Below, piece after piece: positions 35,175 to 46,377 of a DNA stretch of 64,000 nucleotides. A program made the translations under genes and the position numbers. Position 1 is the stretch's first letter; every line of letters starts with the position of its first letter. This stretch comes from Dryomyza anilis (lineage: Eukaryota; Arthropoda; Insecta; Diptera; Dryomyzidae), in NCBI GenBank assembly GCA_951804985.1, contig OX638136.1, positions 2,049,852 through 2,113,851 of the forward strand, written 5' to 3'. Under the pieces are notes generated by a model that was not told where the DNA came from, did not search any database, and worked only from the letters and a program-made list of their open reading frames with translations.

Positions 35175-36136
35175 CACCCAAAGAACGAATCAATTGGGGC
35201 AACCGTCTTTTTTTTAATTCCGTCTTTTTTTTTAGTTCGATTTATTTAGTTCTGTCAACATTCGACTTATTCAGTTGTTGAACACCGCGTATCAGTTCAC
35301 ACAACTAATGAATACAATTGACACAACCAATTTGTTTAGTTGTGGTAGCCAATTTAATTATAAGAAATCGGCCATTTTACCTAGCGTCCAACGTGTTGCA
35401 AACACGAAGTCAGCGTCACAACAGCGTTCCCTAGATCGAACATTGACGACGATTCGTTGTGCTGCTGACTTCGTGTTTGCAACACGTTGGAGCGCTAGGG
35501 CTGCATATATAAATGCAACATATAGAAACACAATAGGAAGTACTGTGTAGAATAGTATGTCTCTGGTTGAAGAAAGTATATTTGAGCATGAAAAAACCGG
35601 AGCAGTAAAAACGAACAAGCCTTAAAACAATTCCAAATTTTGTTTAAGACGTGGCACGCACTGTCCGCAGCACAATCGCTGAATCTGAAATCGCCTTAAA
35701 ACAATTCCAAATATTGTTTAAGACTAAGACGTGGCACGCGCTGTCCGCAAAACAAAACGAGTGAAAAATGTAAAGCTTGCGCGACTGGTGTTGTCCTGCT
35801 TTGGCATCGCTATTATACAGACAACTGATTTCACAGTTGAATCAAATAAATATTGGTTGCTACAACTTAATGTTATATAGCTATCTGTTAAGTCAACTAA
35901 ATATTGGTTAGGTCTCATTTTGAATTTAGTTGCCGTGGCAATGGAAACAAAAAAATTGAAAATGGATAAAAAGTTTGTTTCCCCAATCAATGTTGCAGTT
36001 GCTTCAACTAATAGTTGGTTACGCTTCATACTATTGTTTACCACAAATGAATTTCAGTTGAAACTGACTAAATTTGGTAGATGCAAATGAATATTCGTTG
36101 AAACAACTGCACGTCAAGCAATTATTTTTTTGTGTG
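35175..36136 (+). mobile_element. TA-target MITE, longest copy (962 bp)
   Basis: Starts CACCCAAAGAACGAATC and ends, read on the minus strand, CACACAAAAAAATAATTG, so the termini are degenerate inverted repeats. It is flanked by TA on both sides. The neighbouring 351-bp repeat copy has the empty site GCCCATGTTTG where the filled site reads GCCTA...TATGTTTG. Many TTAGTTG/CAACTAA words are spread through it. Inside are a fold-back (35391-35498, ~42-bp arms) and a ~72-bp tandem pair (about 35624-35755). No transposase is seen. A TA target is usual for Tc1/mariner-type elements. Confidence 0.85.
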
Positions 36137-36429
36137 TATGTTTGAAACAGATATTTTTAAGCGAATTCTAACAATATGTTTGAAATTTTATAAATATATA
36201 TCTAATACTTTTCGAATTATTGGTTCCCAAAAAGTTATATACAAGTGACTTGTATGGGAGGAGGGCGTAATACTTTTCTATACCGAATACGCCTCCAAAG
36301 GAGCGTAACAATATCTGCACAAACTTAATATACCCTGTACCTCATAGGTGTAGGGTGTAACAAATTATATAACAACACATTAGGAATTAGGGGAATTAGG
36401 TTGGAAAATGAATGTGAAATATCCAAATA

Positions 36430-36430
<1 letters not shown>

Positions 36431-36496
<66 letters not shown>
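36431..36496. repeat. (TA)n microsatellite
   Basis: Pure TA for about 65 bases in the left arm; the counterpart in the right arm is short but repeated (42640-43045). From 36530 to 37969 the arm is AT-rich with no supported gene; the end of the arm contains GTTGTGGGTGAGTCTGTTA. Confidence 0.9.
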
Positions 36497-37969
36497 TATA
36501 TATATATAAAAATATTTTTTTTTTTGGCAAATAAATAAATTATGACTTATTTTATATCAAAGGCTCACTTTATATGCACATTCATTCTAAACAGAGCATT
36601 TTTTAAAACGATCTTATTTGAAAGACGCATTTTGCTCAATACGTACATGTGTTGAGATTTTTTTTAATATAAATTCAGGTTCATGAAATCAGACTATAAA
36701 ACGTACATATTGGAGTTTCAATACTTGCCTAGAATTCATTTTGAAAATTACGGTTATTTCTTTCAATATTTTGATTTGAGTTCGATAGTTTTTAGGAACA
36801 ACATTAGAGGTGTCATGCAAGCACGGCCGCGCATCGATGCTCTATTATTTGCTTTATTTTTGCACATAATAAAAATATTTAATTAAGTATTGACTTAATA
36901 TTTTTTAATTTTATTTTTTATTATAATAATATTTGATTATATTTTAAGCTAAATTTAAATAAAATGTTTTAAATTGATATATATTTACTGAGAATTTTAT
37001 TAAAAAAGCAGAATGCTTAGTGTGTGGTTGTATGGTAGCTGTATGTACAAAATTTTGTGTTAAGAGGCATTACAATGCGCTCAATTCACAATACAAAAAA
37101 CAAACAATCCAAATGAAAGGAAAGAATTGCTTTCAACATCAAAACAATATTTTCTAGAAAAGATCACCGAAAAAATTACTGTAGTAAAATATACTACATT
37201 TATGTCTTTGTTTTAGAAAAAATGTATATCTACTATATTTTGATCGTTTTTAAATACTTTTGTATTTATTTAATATAATTTACCAACTCATTGTATTAGA
37301 AATTTGATTTGTACATAGTACAGAAACTATACGATGTCTTCGTTTTCTGTACTTTTTAATAATATGAAGTTAATGCGAATTATATGAAGTTCATGCCGAT
37401 ATTGAGCATTTTTACAGCATTATAAAAAGAGACTATAACAGTTACGAGTAATATACAAAGAAATCAAAATTAAAAATTATTTTTGAACAAGACTTTTTTT
37501 GTGCAGAAATAACGAATATTTTTGATTTTTAAAATTTTGTTCAGAAATAAAACTCAAATTTCAATATTTATATTCAAACTCAAAAATAAAAATTAAAAAT
37601 TAATTTTTATTTTGCACAAGAATAACGAATATTTTTGATTTTTACTTTTTTTTATTCAAAAATGAAAATTAGGGTGCGGAGCGCTGTGCATAATTTGATG
37701 TGCAGCAAAAATAATGTTCTTACGATGGAAAGGATGGACTCTAGTACTAATTTGGGTCATATTAGGGAATAGCTTCGAAGGATCACGTGTGCTGGTTGTC
37801 AGTATTACAAATTATTTGGGGCCATCGATAAATAAAACTTGAAAATAAATTTCGCCTGCATATTATTTACACGTATTTACTCCAGTAAGAAGCACATGTA
37901 CCTACAAAACAAGTTACTACAAAAAAAGCTACAAGTGCGCCATTAAAATGTTGTGGGTGAGTCTGTTAC

Positions 37970-38498
37970 ACTGCTGGATTAAATCTCTGGTGAAAAAGAT
38001 GTAAGTTGCTCCAAAGTGCAAGCAATCATAGACGCAAGACGCATGTGTTAGAAAGAGACGGAAGATCATTCAGCGCACTGAGGTAGTGTGTGAGAAAGAG
38101 ATGAAAGATCACCGCGTTAAAACATATGAGTGTGAATGAGATGCCAATAGCATACGTCATTCACGAAACGAGTAGATGGTTCTCGAAACAAGTCGAAGCT
38201 TGTCGAAACGTTTCAAACTGATGTATGTAGTATATAAGGGCCGCATCTGAGGTACTTCAATTCAGTTGTGATTTGATAGTGAACTAATGCGTCTCGTGAG
38301 TGATCATTGTAAAGCTAAATTACAGAAATTCAGCAGTTGATATAAGTGATTATTCTTTAAGTTGTTATTTAATTAAATAAAGTTAATTAATACTAGTTGA
38401 AATAATACTAGTTAAAACCAAATTTAAGTGTGTTTTTATTTTGTACACAATCCAGCGATACGAACTCGTACGACATTTTCCGTAGACTGAATTTTCGT
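37970..38498 (+). repeat. Solo LTR of family A, plus orientation, in the palindrome spacer
   Basis: From about 38010 it follows the family LTR (CACGAAACGAGTAG, TTCTCGAAACAAGTCG, the TATATAAGG promoter box at 38231, TTGTACACAATCCAGCGATA) to TTTTCGTA at 38498. The first 40 bases after TGTTAC are different, so the outer end is rearranged. No primer-binding site or gag follows. Confidence 0.8.
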
Positions 38499-38859
38499 AA
38501 AAATACGTATTACCCAACTTAGGCCTTTATGTAGATCCATTTAATGATGTAGTCGCCAAAACCATGGATTTAATTCAAGTCAAATCTATGCCAATTTTTA
38601 AAGCAGTATATATTTATTAAATCTAATGGGTTCAGAAGAGTTGTCGTGTTATAAAGAGGACATTAAAAATAGATTTGATTATGCACGTTTCATTTTCTCG
38701 TCGATATGACTAATTCAGTATATAGAAGAAAACGGCTGACGGTGAACTTTTCCACAAAGTATCCGGATTTCTGATTCTACGTGACGATAACAATGTTTAA
38801 AAATTTTGTTTCGATTTTTTTAACTATGCTTTTAGTAGGTAAAGAGTAATAGCAATTTT
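38499..38859. other. Unassigned spacer DNA
   Basis: AT-rich, no ORF or repeat recognised. Confidence 0.4.
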
Positions 38860-39270
38860 TTTTTGTATGGGAGGTGCTACGTCCCATTGTTCAATCCCGT
38901 CCATGTTCTACGTGATGATCGGAGTTTTAAATATGAACATTTGATTATTATAACTCTTCTTTCAGTATGTCAGGAGTTATAGCATTTTTAATGTTTTTGT
39001 TATATGAAAGATTTCACGCCCATTTATACTATTACACCCACATTTTACGTGACGATTCTACTTTTTAATATGAATTTTCATAACTGTAGACATGAGTTAT
39101 AGCATTTTTATGGAAAGTGCCACGCCCCTTTATCAAATTCCGCCCACATTTAGCAAAAATATAAACAACAACAAAAAACATAACTGAACCCAATTTCGTG
39201 ACTGTGGCTATCTTATACGGATATTTTGAATTAAAAGTTAAGTTTTGTCACGCCCATTTTTGTACCTTAG
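38860..39270. repeat. Dispersed repeat with GGGAGGTGC(C)ACGCCC / CGCCCACATTT units
   Basis: Three diverged units of about 130-140 bases, each containing a TATGGGAGGTGC-like word, an ACGCCC or CGTCCC word, ACGTGACGATT and GTTATAGCATTTTT. Related pieces occur at about 7555-7610, 8460-8520 and 56700-57000. The family is dispersed and not identified. Confidence 0.65.
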
Positions 39271-39516
39271 GAGGCAAATTTCAAAATATCCCTTAGTAGT
39301 ACGCTCTCACGTCGGGAAATGAACACCCTGTCCAAATTTCAAGTTCCTAGGGTCAAATTTAGATTTTTTTTAGATTTTCAGGCTTTTTCTTTGAGTTTTT
39401 CCGACTTTTCTTTTTCCCTAAACCACTCTTGTATTGACACAAATAAAATACAAAAAGAATCTGGCAAATCCGTCAGATCGTTATCTCGTGATGCTCTGGC
39501 ACACACAGGACATTTC

Positions 39517-39573
<57 letters not shown>

Positions 39574-39581
39574 TTTTTACA

Positions 39582-39672
39582 GATGTGTCTCTGTATTCCA
39601 ATTGAAAAATATAAGCTCCAATTTATAGGAACGTGGACCTTTTTTTCTATGAGAGTTGGCCGGTAAATAGTA
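39582..39672. repeat. Inner palindrome arm (left), ~90 bp
   Basis: GTGTCTCTGTATTCCAATTG through GGCCGGTAAATAG is the reverse complement of 40898-40985. The pair brackets the RTE and LTR fragments. A TA tract at 39525-39566 lies just outside. Confidence 0.85.
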
Positions 39673-39689
39673 GTAAATAACGCTATACA

Positions 39690-40105
39690 ATTCACTCATC
39701 ATGCCAGTCGTACTTTATGGTGCAGAAACATGGACGCTGGCCTCCACCGATGAGAGAGTACTGGGAGCGTTCGAGAGATTCTCTGTAAAATCTTTGGCCC
39801 TATCTGCTTTGCTAACGAATATCGAATCAGGATAAACCATAAGCTGTATGAGTTATTCGACGACATTGACATAGTCAAGCGCATCAAGATCCAGCGGCTT
39901 CGCTGGCTAGGTCATGTCGAACGAATGGATGAAAACACTCCAGCCAAGAAGGTGCTTGAATCAAAACTCGAAGGTGGACAGCGTAGAAGAGGGCGTCCAA
40001 ATCTGCGTTGGAAAGACCAAGTTGAGGACAACCTGGCAACGCTTAGTATTTCTGGCGCGGTTTCATCTCAGCGGCCAAAACCGACCCACTGTTGTAAGAG
40101 CCATT
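39690..40105 (+). pseudogene. C-terminal fragment of an RTE-like LINE reverse transcriptase protein
   Basis: The plus strand reads MPVVLYGAETWTLAS, then VLGAFERFSVK, and after frame shifts KRIKIQRLRWLGHVERMDEN, PAKKVLESKLEGGQRRRGRP, NLRWKDQVEDNLATL. This is the conserved tail seen after the RT domain in RTE-type endonuclease-RT proteins of insects. It is truncated at its 5' side at about 39690 and joins family A LTR sequence at about 40110. At least two frameshifts are present. Clade assignment is by resemblance only. Confidence 0.7.
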
Positions 40106-40114
40106 TAAGTAAGT

Positions 40115-40413
40115 AACTAACAACTTTACTAATTATAAATTCTAACAACTGTTGCATGTCCACGATTTTACTTCACATTGATCACACGCGAGATGCACTC
40201 GATGACTTTCCAGTCACTATTAAAGTACTGCATACATCAGTTCGACAAGCTTCGAAATGTTTCGAGAAGCTTCTACTCGTTTCGTGAATGACGCATGCTA
40301 TTGGCATCACATTCGCACGTGCGCTGATCTGCTATTTCTCTTTCGCACATTGCCTCAGTGCGCTGAATTGGCTTCCGTCTCATTTACTTTTGTACAGTGG
40401 AGTAAATTACCTT
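40115..40413 (-). repeat. Truncated LTR of family A, minus orientation
   Basis: CTAACAACTGTTGCATGTCC, GACGCATGCTATTGGCATC and TGCGCTGAATTG are family A LTR words in minus orientation. The first ~100 bases are missing because the RTE fragment is joined there. Confidence 0.8.
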
Positions 40414-40436
40414 TTTTTTTTAACAATGTACATTAT

Positions 40437-40700
40437 AGGCTTTTATTGTGCAAACCCAATTGTCAAGTTTGACCCCTAAAAAACGGTTCGTTTAGGAGTT
40501 ACAGAATTTTAAAGTTATTGTGTCTTGACCCCTTCACCTAAAAACATCATTTAGAATGATGTAAAAATGCGCAATATAGGCTTTTATTGCGCAAACCCAA
40601 TTGTGAAGTTAGACCACTAAAAAACGATTCGTTTAGGAGTTACAGAATTGTCAAACTTATTCTGTCTTAACCCTTGGGTTTCATTTAGAAACAGGGAACG
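40437..40700. repeat. Tandem repeat, 141-bp unit x2
   Basis: AGGCTTTTATTG(T/C)GCAAACCC starts near 40437 and 40578, followed in both by TTCGTTTAGGAGTTACAGAA. The stretch from 40701 to 40897 shows TCGGTTATTCTTATTTTCG words and no gene. Confidence 0.8.
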
Positions 40701-40897
40701 TAAATAACGGTTATTCTTATTTTCGTTATTCTATATTTCGGTTATTCTTATTTTCGGCCCGTAGTCGAATCCAACAATCAATTAAGCCATCGACGCTACA
40801 GTATTACTGGTGAAATTCTATGTGCCAAAGTACGAGTTTCTATATCCTTTGGAAAGTTTCAAATGATGAATCTGTTTCTTCAAAAAATGGGTAGAAC

Positions 40898-40985
40898 TGC
40901 TATTTACCGGCCAACTCTCATAGAAAAAAAGGTCCACGTTCCTATAAATTGGAACTAATATTTTTCAATTGGAATACAGAGACAC
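40898..40985. repeat. Inner palindrome arm (right), ~90 bp
   Basis: Reverse complement of 39582-39672. Between it and the main right arm (40986-41186) lies non-coding AT-rich DNA. Confidence 0.85.
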
Positions 40986-42639
40986 ATCCGATTATGTCAT
41001 TAGAGCGTTTTTGTGTGAATATGTTCCAATGGTCTTAACTTCAATCCATAAGTTTCAATAAAACTTGTTTGGATTAATTTTTTCCAAAGATCATAGATAT
41101 TGCTCTAATGGAAAATTTCAAACAAAAAGGTTTCAAAGCAGCATCCCAATGACGTACTTGGATTCTTCTGTAATCCCATTTTAACAGACTCACCCACAAC
41201 ATTTTAATGGCGCACTTGTAGCTTTTTTTGTAGTAACTTGTTTTGTAGGAACATGTGCTTCTTACTAGAGTAAATACGTGTAAATAATATGCTGGCGAAA
41301 TTTATTTTCAAGTTTTATTTATCGATGGCCCCAAATAATTTGTAATACTGACAACCAGCACACGTGATCCTTCGAAGCTATTCACTAATATGACCCAAAT
41401 TAGTACTAGAGTCCATCCTTTCCATCGTAAGAACATTATTTTTGCTGCACATCAAATTATGCACAGCGCTCCGCACCCTAATTTTCATTTTTGAATAAAA
41501 AAAAGTAAAAATCAAAAATATTCGTTATTCTTGTGCAAAATAAAATAAAAATTAATTTTTAATTTTTATTTTTGAGTTTGAAAATAAATATTGAAATTTG
41601 AGTTTTATTTCTGAACAAAATTTTAAAAATCAAAAATATTCGTTATTTCTGCACAAAAAAAGTCTTGTTCAAAAATAATTTTTAATTTTGATTTCTTTGT
41701 ATATTACTCGTAACTGTTATAGTCTCTTTTTATAATGCTGTAAAAATGCTCAATATCGGCATGAACTTCATATAATTCGCATTAACTTCATATTATTAAA
41801 AAGTACAGAAAACGAAGACATCGTATAGTTTCTGTACTATGTACAAATCAAATTTCTAATACAATGAGTTGGTAAATTATATTAAATAAATACAAAAGTA
41901 TTTAAAAACGATCAAAATATAGTAGATATACATTTTTTCTAAAACAAAGACATAAATGTAGTATATTTTACTACAGTAATTTTTTCGGTGATCTTTTCTA
42001 GAAAATATTGTTTTGATGTTGAAAGCAATTCTTTCCTTTCATTTGGATTGTTTGTTTTTTGTATTGTGAATTGAGCGCATTGTAATGCCTCTTAACACAA
42101 AATTTTGTACATACAGCTACCATACAACCACACACTAAGCATTCTGCTTTTTTAATAAAATTCTCAGTAAATATATATCAATTTAAAACATTTTATTTAA
42201 ATTTAGCTTAAAATATAATCAAATATTATTATAATAAAAAATAAAATTAAAAAATATTAAGTCAATACTTAATTAAATATTTTTATTATGTGCAAAAATA
42301 AAGCAAATAATAGAGCATCGATGCGCGGCCGTGCTTGCATGACACCTCTAATGTTGTTCCTAAAAACTATCGAACTCAAATCAAAATATTGAAAGAAATA
42401 ACCGTAATTTTCAAAATGAATTCTAGGCAAGTATTGAAACTCCAATATGTACGTTTTATAGTCTGATTTCATGAACCTGAATTTATATTAAAAAAAATTT
42501 CAACACATGTACGTATTGAGCAAAATGCGTCTTTCAAATAAGATCGTTTTAAAAAATGCTCTGTTTAGAATGAATGCGCATATAAAGTGAGCCTTTGATA
42601 TAAAACAAGTCATAAATTATTTTTTTGCCAACAAAAAAA

Positions 42640-42851
42640 AAAAAATATATATATATATAAATTATTTGGATATTTCACATTCATTTTCCAACCTAATTCC
42701 TCTAATTCCTAATGTGTTATTTGCCAAAAAAAAAAATATATATATATAAATTATTTGTATATTTCACATTCATTTTCCAACCTAATTCCCCTAATTCCTA
42801 ATAAAGTGAGCCTTTGATATAAAACAAGTCATAATTTATTTATTTGTAAAA

Positions 42852-42900
<49 letters not shown>

Positions 42901-43045
42901 TATTTGGATATTTCACATTCATTTTCCAACCTAATTCCTAATGTGTTATTTGCCAAAAAAAAAATATATATATATGTATATATAAATTATTTGGATATTT
43001 CACATTCATTTTCCAACCTAATTCCCCTAATTCCTAATGTGTTGT
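42640..43045. repeat. Amplified ~80-150-bp repeat with A and TA tracts
   Basis: ATTATTTGGATATTTCACAT plus TTCATTTTCCAACCTAATTC, then A-rich and TA-rich tracts, occur four times here but once in the left arm (36360-36530). Two units also include GAGCCTTTGATATAAAAC from the flank, showing how the unit was copied. Confidence 0.85.
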
Positions 43046-43904
43046 TATATAATTTGTTTAAGTTTGATTATTCAATTGAAATGCTTTCAAATTTTAATAT
43101 TGGCCATTTTATATTCATCAAATTAGTCTAATATATATAGAGAATACAATGAAAAATCAACCCTTGCCAACTCGCAATACCCAACCCTTCCCAAGCAAAA
43201 CCCAGCAAATCATGGAGAGAAACCCATTTTTTTTAGCAAAACACACCGTTTTCATACATTTTAAATTTATATACACAATAACAAATAAAGTAAGAATATC
43301 ACATTAACATAAATGTATTTTATTTTACTTGACAAACATGATCTGGCCATGTATATGTATTTCTAAACCCAAACAAATTGGGTCAATTATACAATATAAA
43401 AAGTAAAATTTAAATTAAATTTAATAAAAAAAACCCGCTAAATTATAAAAACAATCTGTGTCGAAACTAAAAACCCACAAAAAAACCTACTGTCCACCGT
43501 ACAATTGCACAAATGGCATAACAATAATTTTTACCTTTTTTTCATCAAGTAATATTGTTTTTTATTAATAAAATTTTAAATTTATTATAAAGTTTTGAAT
43601 TTCCTTTGGCTATTTTTCACCGGCGTATACAAAAAATATATGGTAGCGCATAGTTTTGTACGACTAACACCGAAAAGAATATTACATTATTGTTTTTGAT
43701 TCGACTATTAAAAATAAAATGAGAGAAAAATAATTAAACTTAAAATTCTCAAAAACTGGACCTTATTTAACAAAACCGTTTTCGGAATCAGCTCCAGTAT
43801 AAAATAAAGGCGCAATCAGAATAAAACAATAAACAAAAATTTTGACTTTAATTAATAAGATATCAACAAGTTTCAAGAATCATGCTTTGCACAAACTGGC
43901 ATTG

Positions 43905-44690
43905 GAATCATTTTAAAATTCTTTTAGTAAGTACAACTTTTTGCTTTAGAGACATTCCACACAAATCTACCTTCTCGAGAGATACAATTGTCCAAAGTTT
44001 CAAAAAAAGAAATAAATTATTAGTTTTTGTGATTGTAGAAAAAAACCTTTGCCTAAAGAATGCTGCAAACCTCGTTTTAGGGATAATAAAACAAACTTCG
44101 TCATAACTAATGAATCCAAACATCTAATCAATGGTCATTGTAATTGCATTTTAAATTAATTGTTCATAAAAAGGAAACCTCTTCAAATTTATTCAAATAT
44201 CAAATTTATATACGGTATTTTAAAAAACAAAATTTTTTAATATGTTTTAAGTATTATTGGTACCAAAATCTGAAAAAATTTGGTAACCAGTCTGCCATGT
44301 GCTTTATGCCTCGAACATTTTCCGCATCGATATCGCAATGTTTTACAAATAAATCTCGATATATTTGATGCAACATTAATCCAGAATCGTTTTTATTATC
44401 GTTTCGAAAAAAACTGCAATATGTCGCTTTGAATTATTTTTGCAGTTATAGTATGATTCGGCCTTCGACATTGCCACAAGATCTAATTCGCTCTCGTACG
44501 ATTTTGCCGACAAAAAAAGTTGCAAAAATTTTGGATGATTGTCTGTCAAATAGACAGGTGTCTGTTTTATAAATTTGCCTCTAATGTTTGAAATATACTC
44601 CATTGTAAATTCCCCAGACAACATTTTTTTCTGGATCAAAGAAGTTCGGACATTTTTTAACGTCAAATCAATTGAAATTTTTGAAACTTT
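43905..44690 (-). pseudogene. Unrecognised gene remnant X, right-arm copy
   Basis: On the minus strand, 44690-44376 is an open stretch of about 100 codons (SIDLTLKNVRTSLIQKK, then EYISNIRGKFIKQTPVY, KFLQLFLSAKSYESELDLVA, KRHIAVFFETIIKTILD, stop). Downstream in shifted frames come DIDAENV-like and MADWLPNFFRFWYQ (about 44330-44265), then FISYDEVCFIIPKTRFAAFF and LKLWTIVSLEK (44120-43910). No start codon context or splice sites are convincing. I recognise no domain. It faces away from the SAM-domain gene, about 1.7 kb apart. It may be a second gene of the same mobile or multicopy unit; that is inference. Confidence 0.35.
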
Positions 44691-45769
44691 AGCAGCACTA
44701 TCTTAGAAATAACTGAAATTTTGTAGGATGGATTTATGACTTAAACTTAAGAAAAAGTTGCGCCAGCTTAATTTACTGTAACTTAGGAAATAGTTAACTT
44801 ACCGATTCTCATGATACAGTGATAAGATAGAAGTATCAAACAGAGTAAACGGCTTCTGTTCTTCTTAGGCGTTCCGTGCTACTGTCAAACCATGTGTCAA
44901 ACGTCCCGAGCGTCTGTCAAACGTCCCATGCTTCTGTCAAATAGACAGATAACATTTGACTCGAGTTAAGTGAACATTGTGATGAATTTTAATTTTACAA
45001 TTAATAAGTGTAAATAAAGAATTAATAAATAAAATTTCACTTAAAACAATACGCGGACGCGCGAGTGCGATTGTGAGTGCGAGTTGAAGACAATGAAACC
45101 AGGCTGAACTGTGATACACTAGCGCCTACTGTGATTAGAGGGATCCCGATTATTTTCTAGTCCCGAAAATACCGGGATTAAAAAGAACTAATCCCGGGAT
45201 TTTCGGGATTGGCAAAAAATCACTTTTTTGTAATAGTACTGCAAACGACACGATATAAAATTCATTCCACAGCTCTAAATAAAATTCTATTTACAAAACA
45301 TGATATAAAATTTAGTATAAAATCAATGAATTTAAGTTATCCCAATTTTGAAAAGATAAAACCAAAGTCTTATGTACGAGATAAATCAATGAGATTAAAA
45401 AATTAGATACACAGAAAAAAGAATGCGTTCTAGAAATTAAGTCCGTGCGTTCTTATATCAATTTCAAGTCATTCCAGGCTAAAACAAATTCTATCTGGTG
45501 TAAAAAATGAACGAACAAAATTTATTTTGATTTTAAGTCCAAATTGATTCAAATTTAAGTCTGTGTGGACTATATTTTGATATCTCCGCCTTGGTTCTTT
45601 TTCAAGATATTAACACTAGAAAGTACTTTGTATAAAACATTTCAATATTCTGTCCTCTGACACGATAATAATTTTAGAATTTAATTTGATTAATTAAAAA
45701 CTTTTAGCATAAGGAGATGCACGATGGGATACACTTCTTTGTTTTTGCAAACGTATTCGAAAAAATACA

Positions 45770-46078
45770 CCCAAATAATTGCAATGATGAACTTGCGTGC
45801 AGCTGCAACGTCATTACAAAAGATGCACCCAAATAACACTAATGATGCACTTAGGTACATCTGCAACGCCATTGGAACAGATTCACCTAAATAATTCCAA
45901 GGATGCACTTGGGTGCATCTGTTACGCCATTGGAACAGATTCACCCAAATAATTCCAATGATGCACCTGGGTGTTTCTGCAATTTCATTGGAATAGATTC
46001 ACACAATTAATTCCAATAATGAACTTGGGTGCAGCTGCAACGTCATTGGAACCGATGCACCCAAAAAAGTAAAAACAC
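45770..46078. repeat. ~59-bp tandem repeat
   Basis: About five units: TTGGAACAGATTCACCCAAA, TAATTCCAATGATGCAC, then TTGGGTGCATCTGCAACG. It lies between gene X and the SAM-domain gene. The direct duplicate at 58119-58270 keeps only the last two to three units. Confidence 0.8.
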
Positions 46079-46093
46079 TTTTTAATAACTGTA

Positions 46094-46273
46094 CACACAA
46101 AAAAATAATTGCTTGACGTGCAGTTGTTTCAACGAATATTCATTTGCATCTACCAAATTTAGTCAGTTTCAACTGAAATTCATTTGTGGTAAACACTAGT
46201 ATGAAGCGTAACCAACTATTAGTTGAGGTTGGCAAAAAAAGACGGTTGCCCCAATTGATTCGTTCTTTGGGAG
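46094..46273 (+). mobile_element. TA-target MITE, 180-bp deletion derivative
   Basis: Begins CACACAAAAAAATAATTG and ends TTCTTTGGGAG with TA on both sides. Same termini as the 962-bp copy at 35175 (reverse orientation) but the whole core is missing, joined at GTTGAGG/TTGGC. The left arm shows the empty site near 31545 (CGTACTTACAG). Confidence 0.85.
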
Positions 46274-46377
46274 TACGTACGTTTGGTTTTTTAAATGTGC
46301 GATGATATTTGTTTCAATATAATTGAATAAAAAAAAAACAAATTGTTTACTGTGAGTCAAATATTAATATTGCTAAA

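Larger units (their letters stand above)
30471..37969. repeat. Left arm of a large imperfect palindrome
   Basis: The arm is the reverse complement of about 41187-48000. Anchor pairs: 30473 with 47993, 31450 with 46378, 33360 with 44366, 34385 with 43362, 36360 with 43050, 37968 with 41188. It is interrupted by insertions absent from the other arm: a SINE (32464-32775) and a 2-kb block (34390-36355). The arms differ by many substitutions and small indels, so the duplication is not recent. Confidence 0.9.

Noticed and set aside
36683..36886. 67-codon frame conserved in both palindrome arms (also 42269-42472)
   Set aside because: The surrounding non-coding DNA is equally conserved, so there is no sign of selection on the protein.
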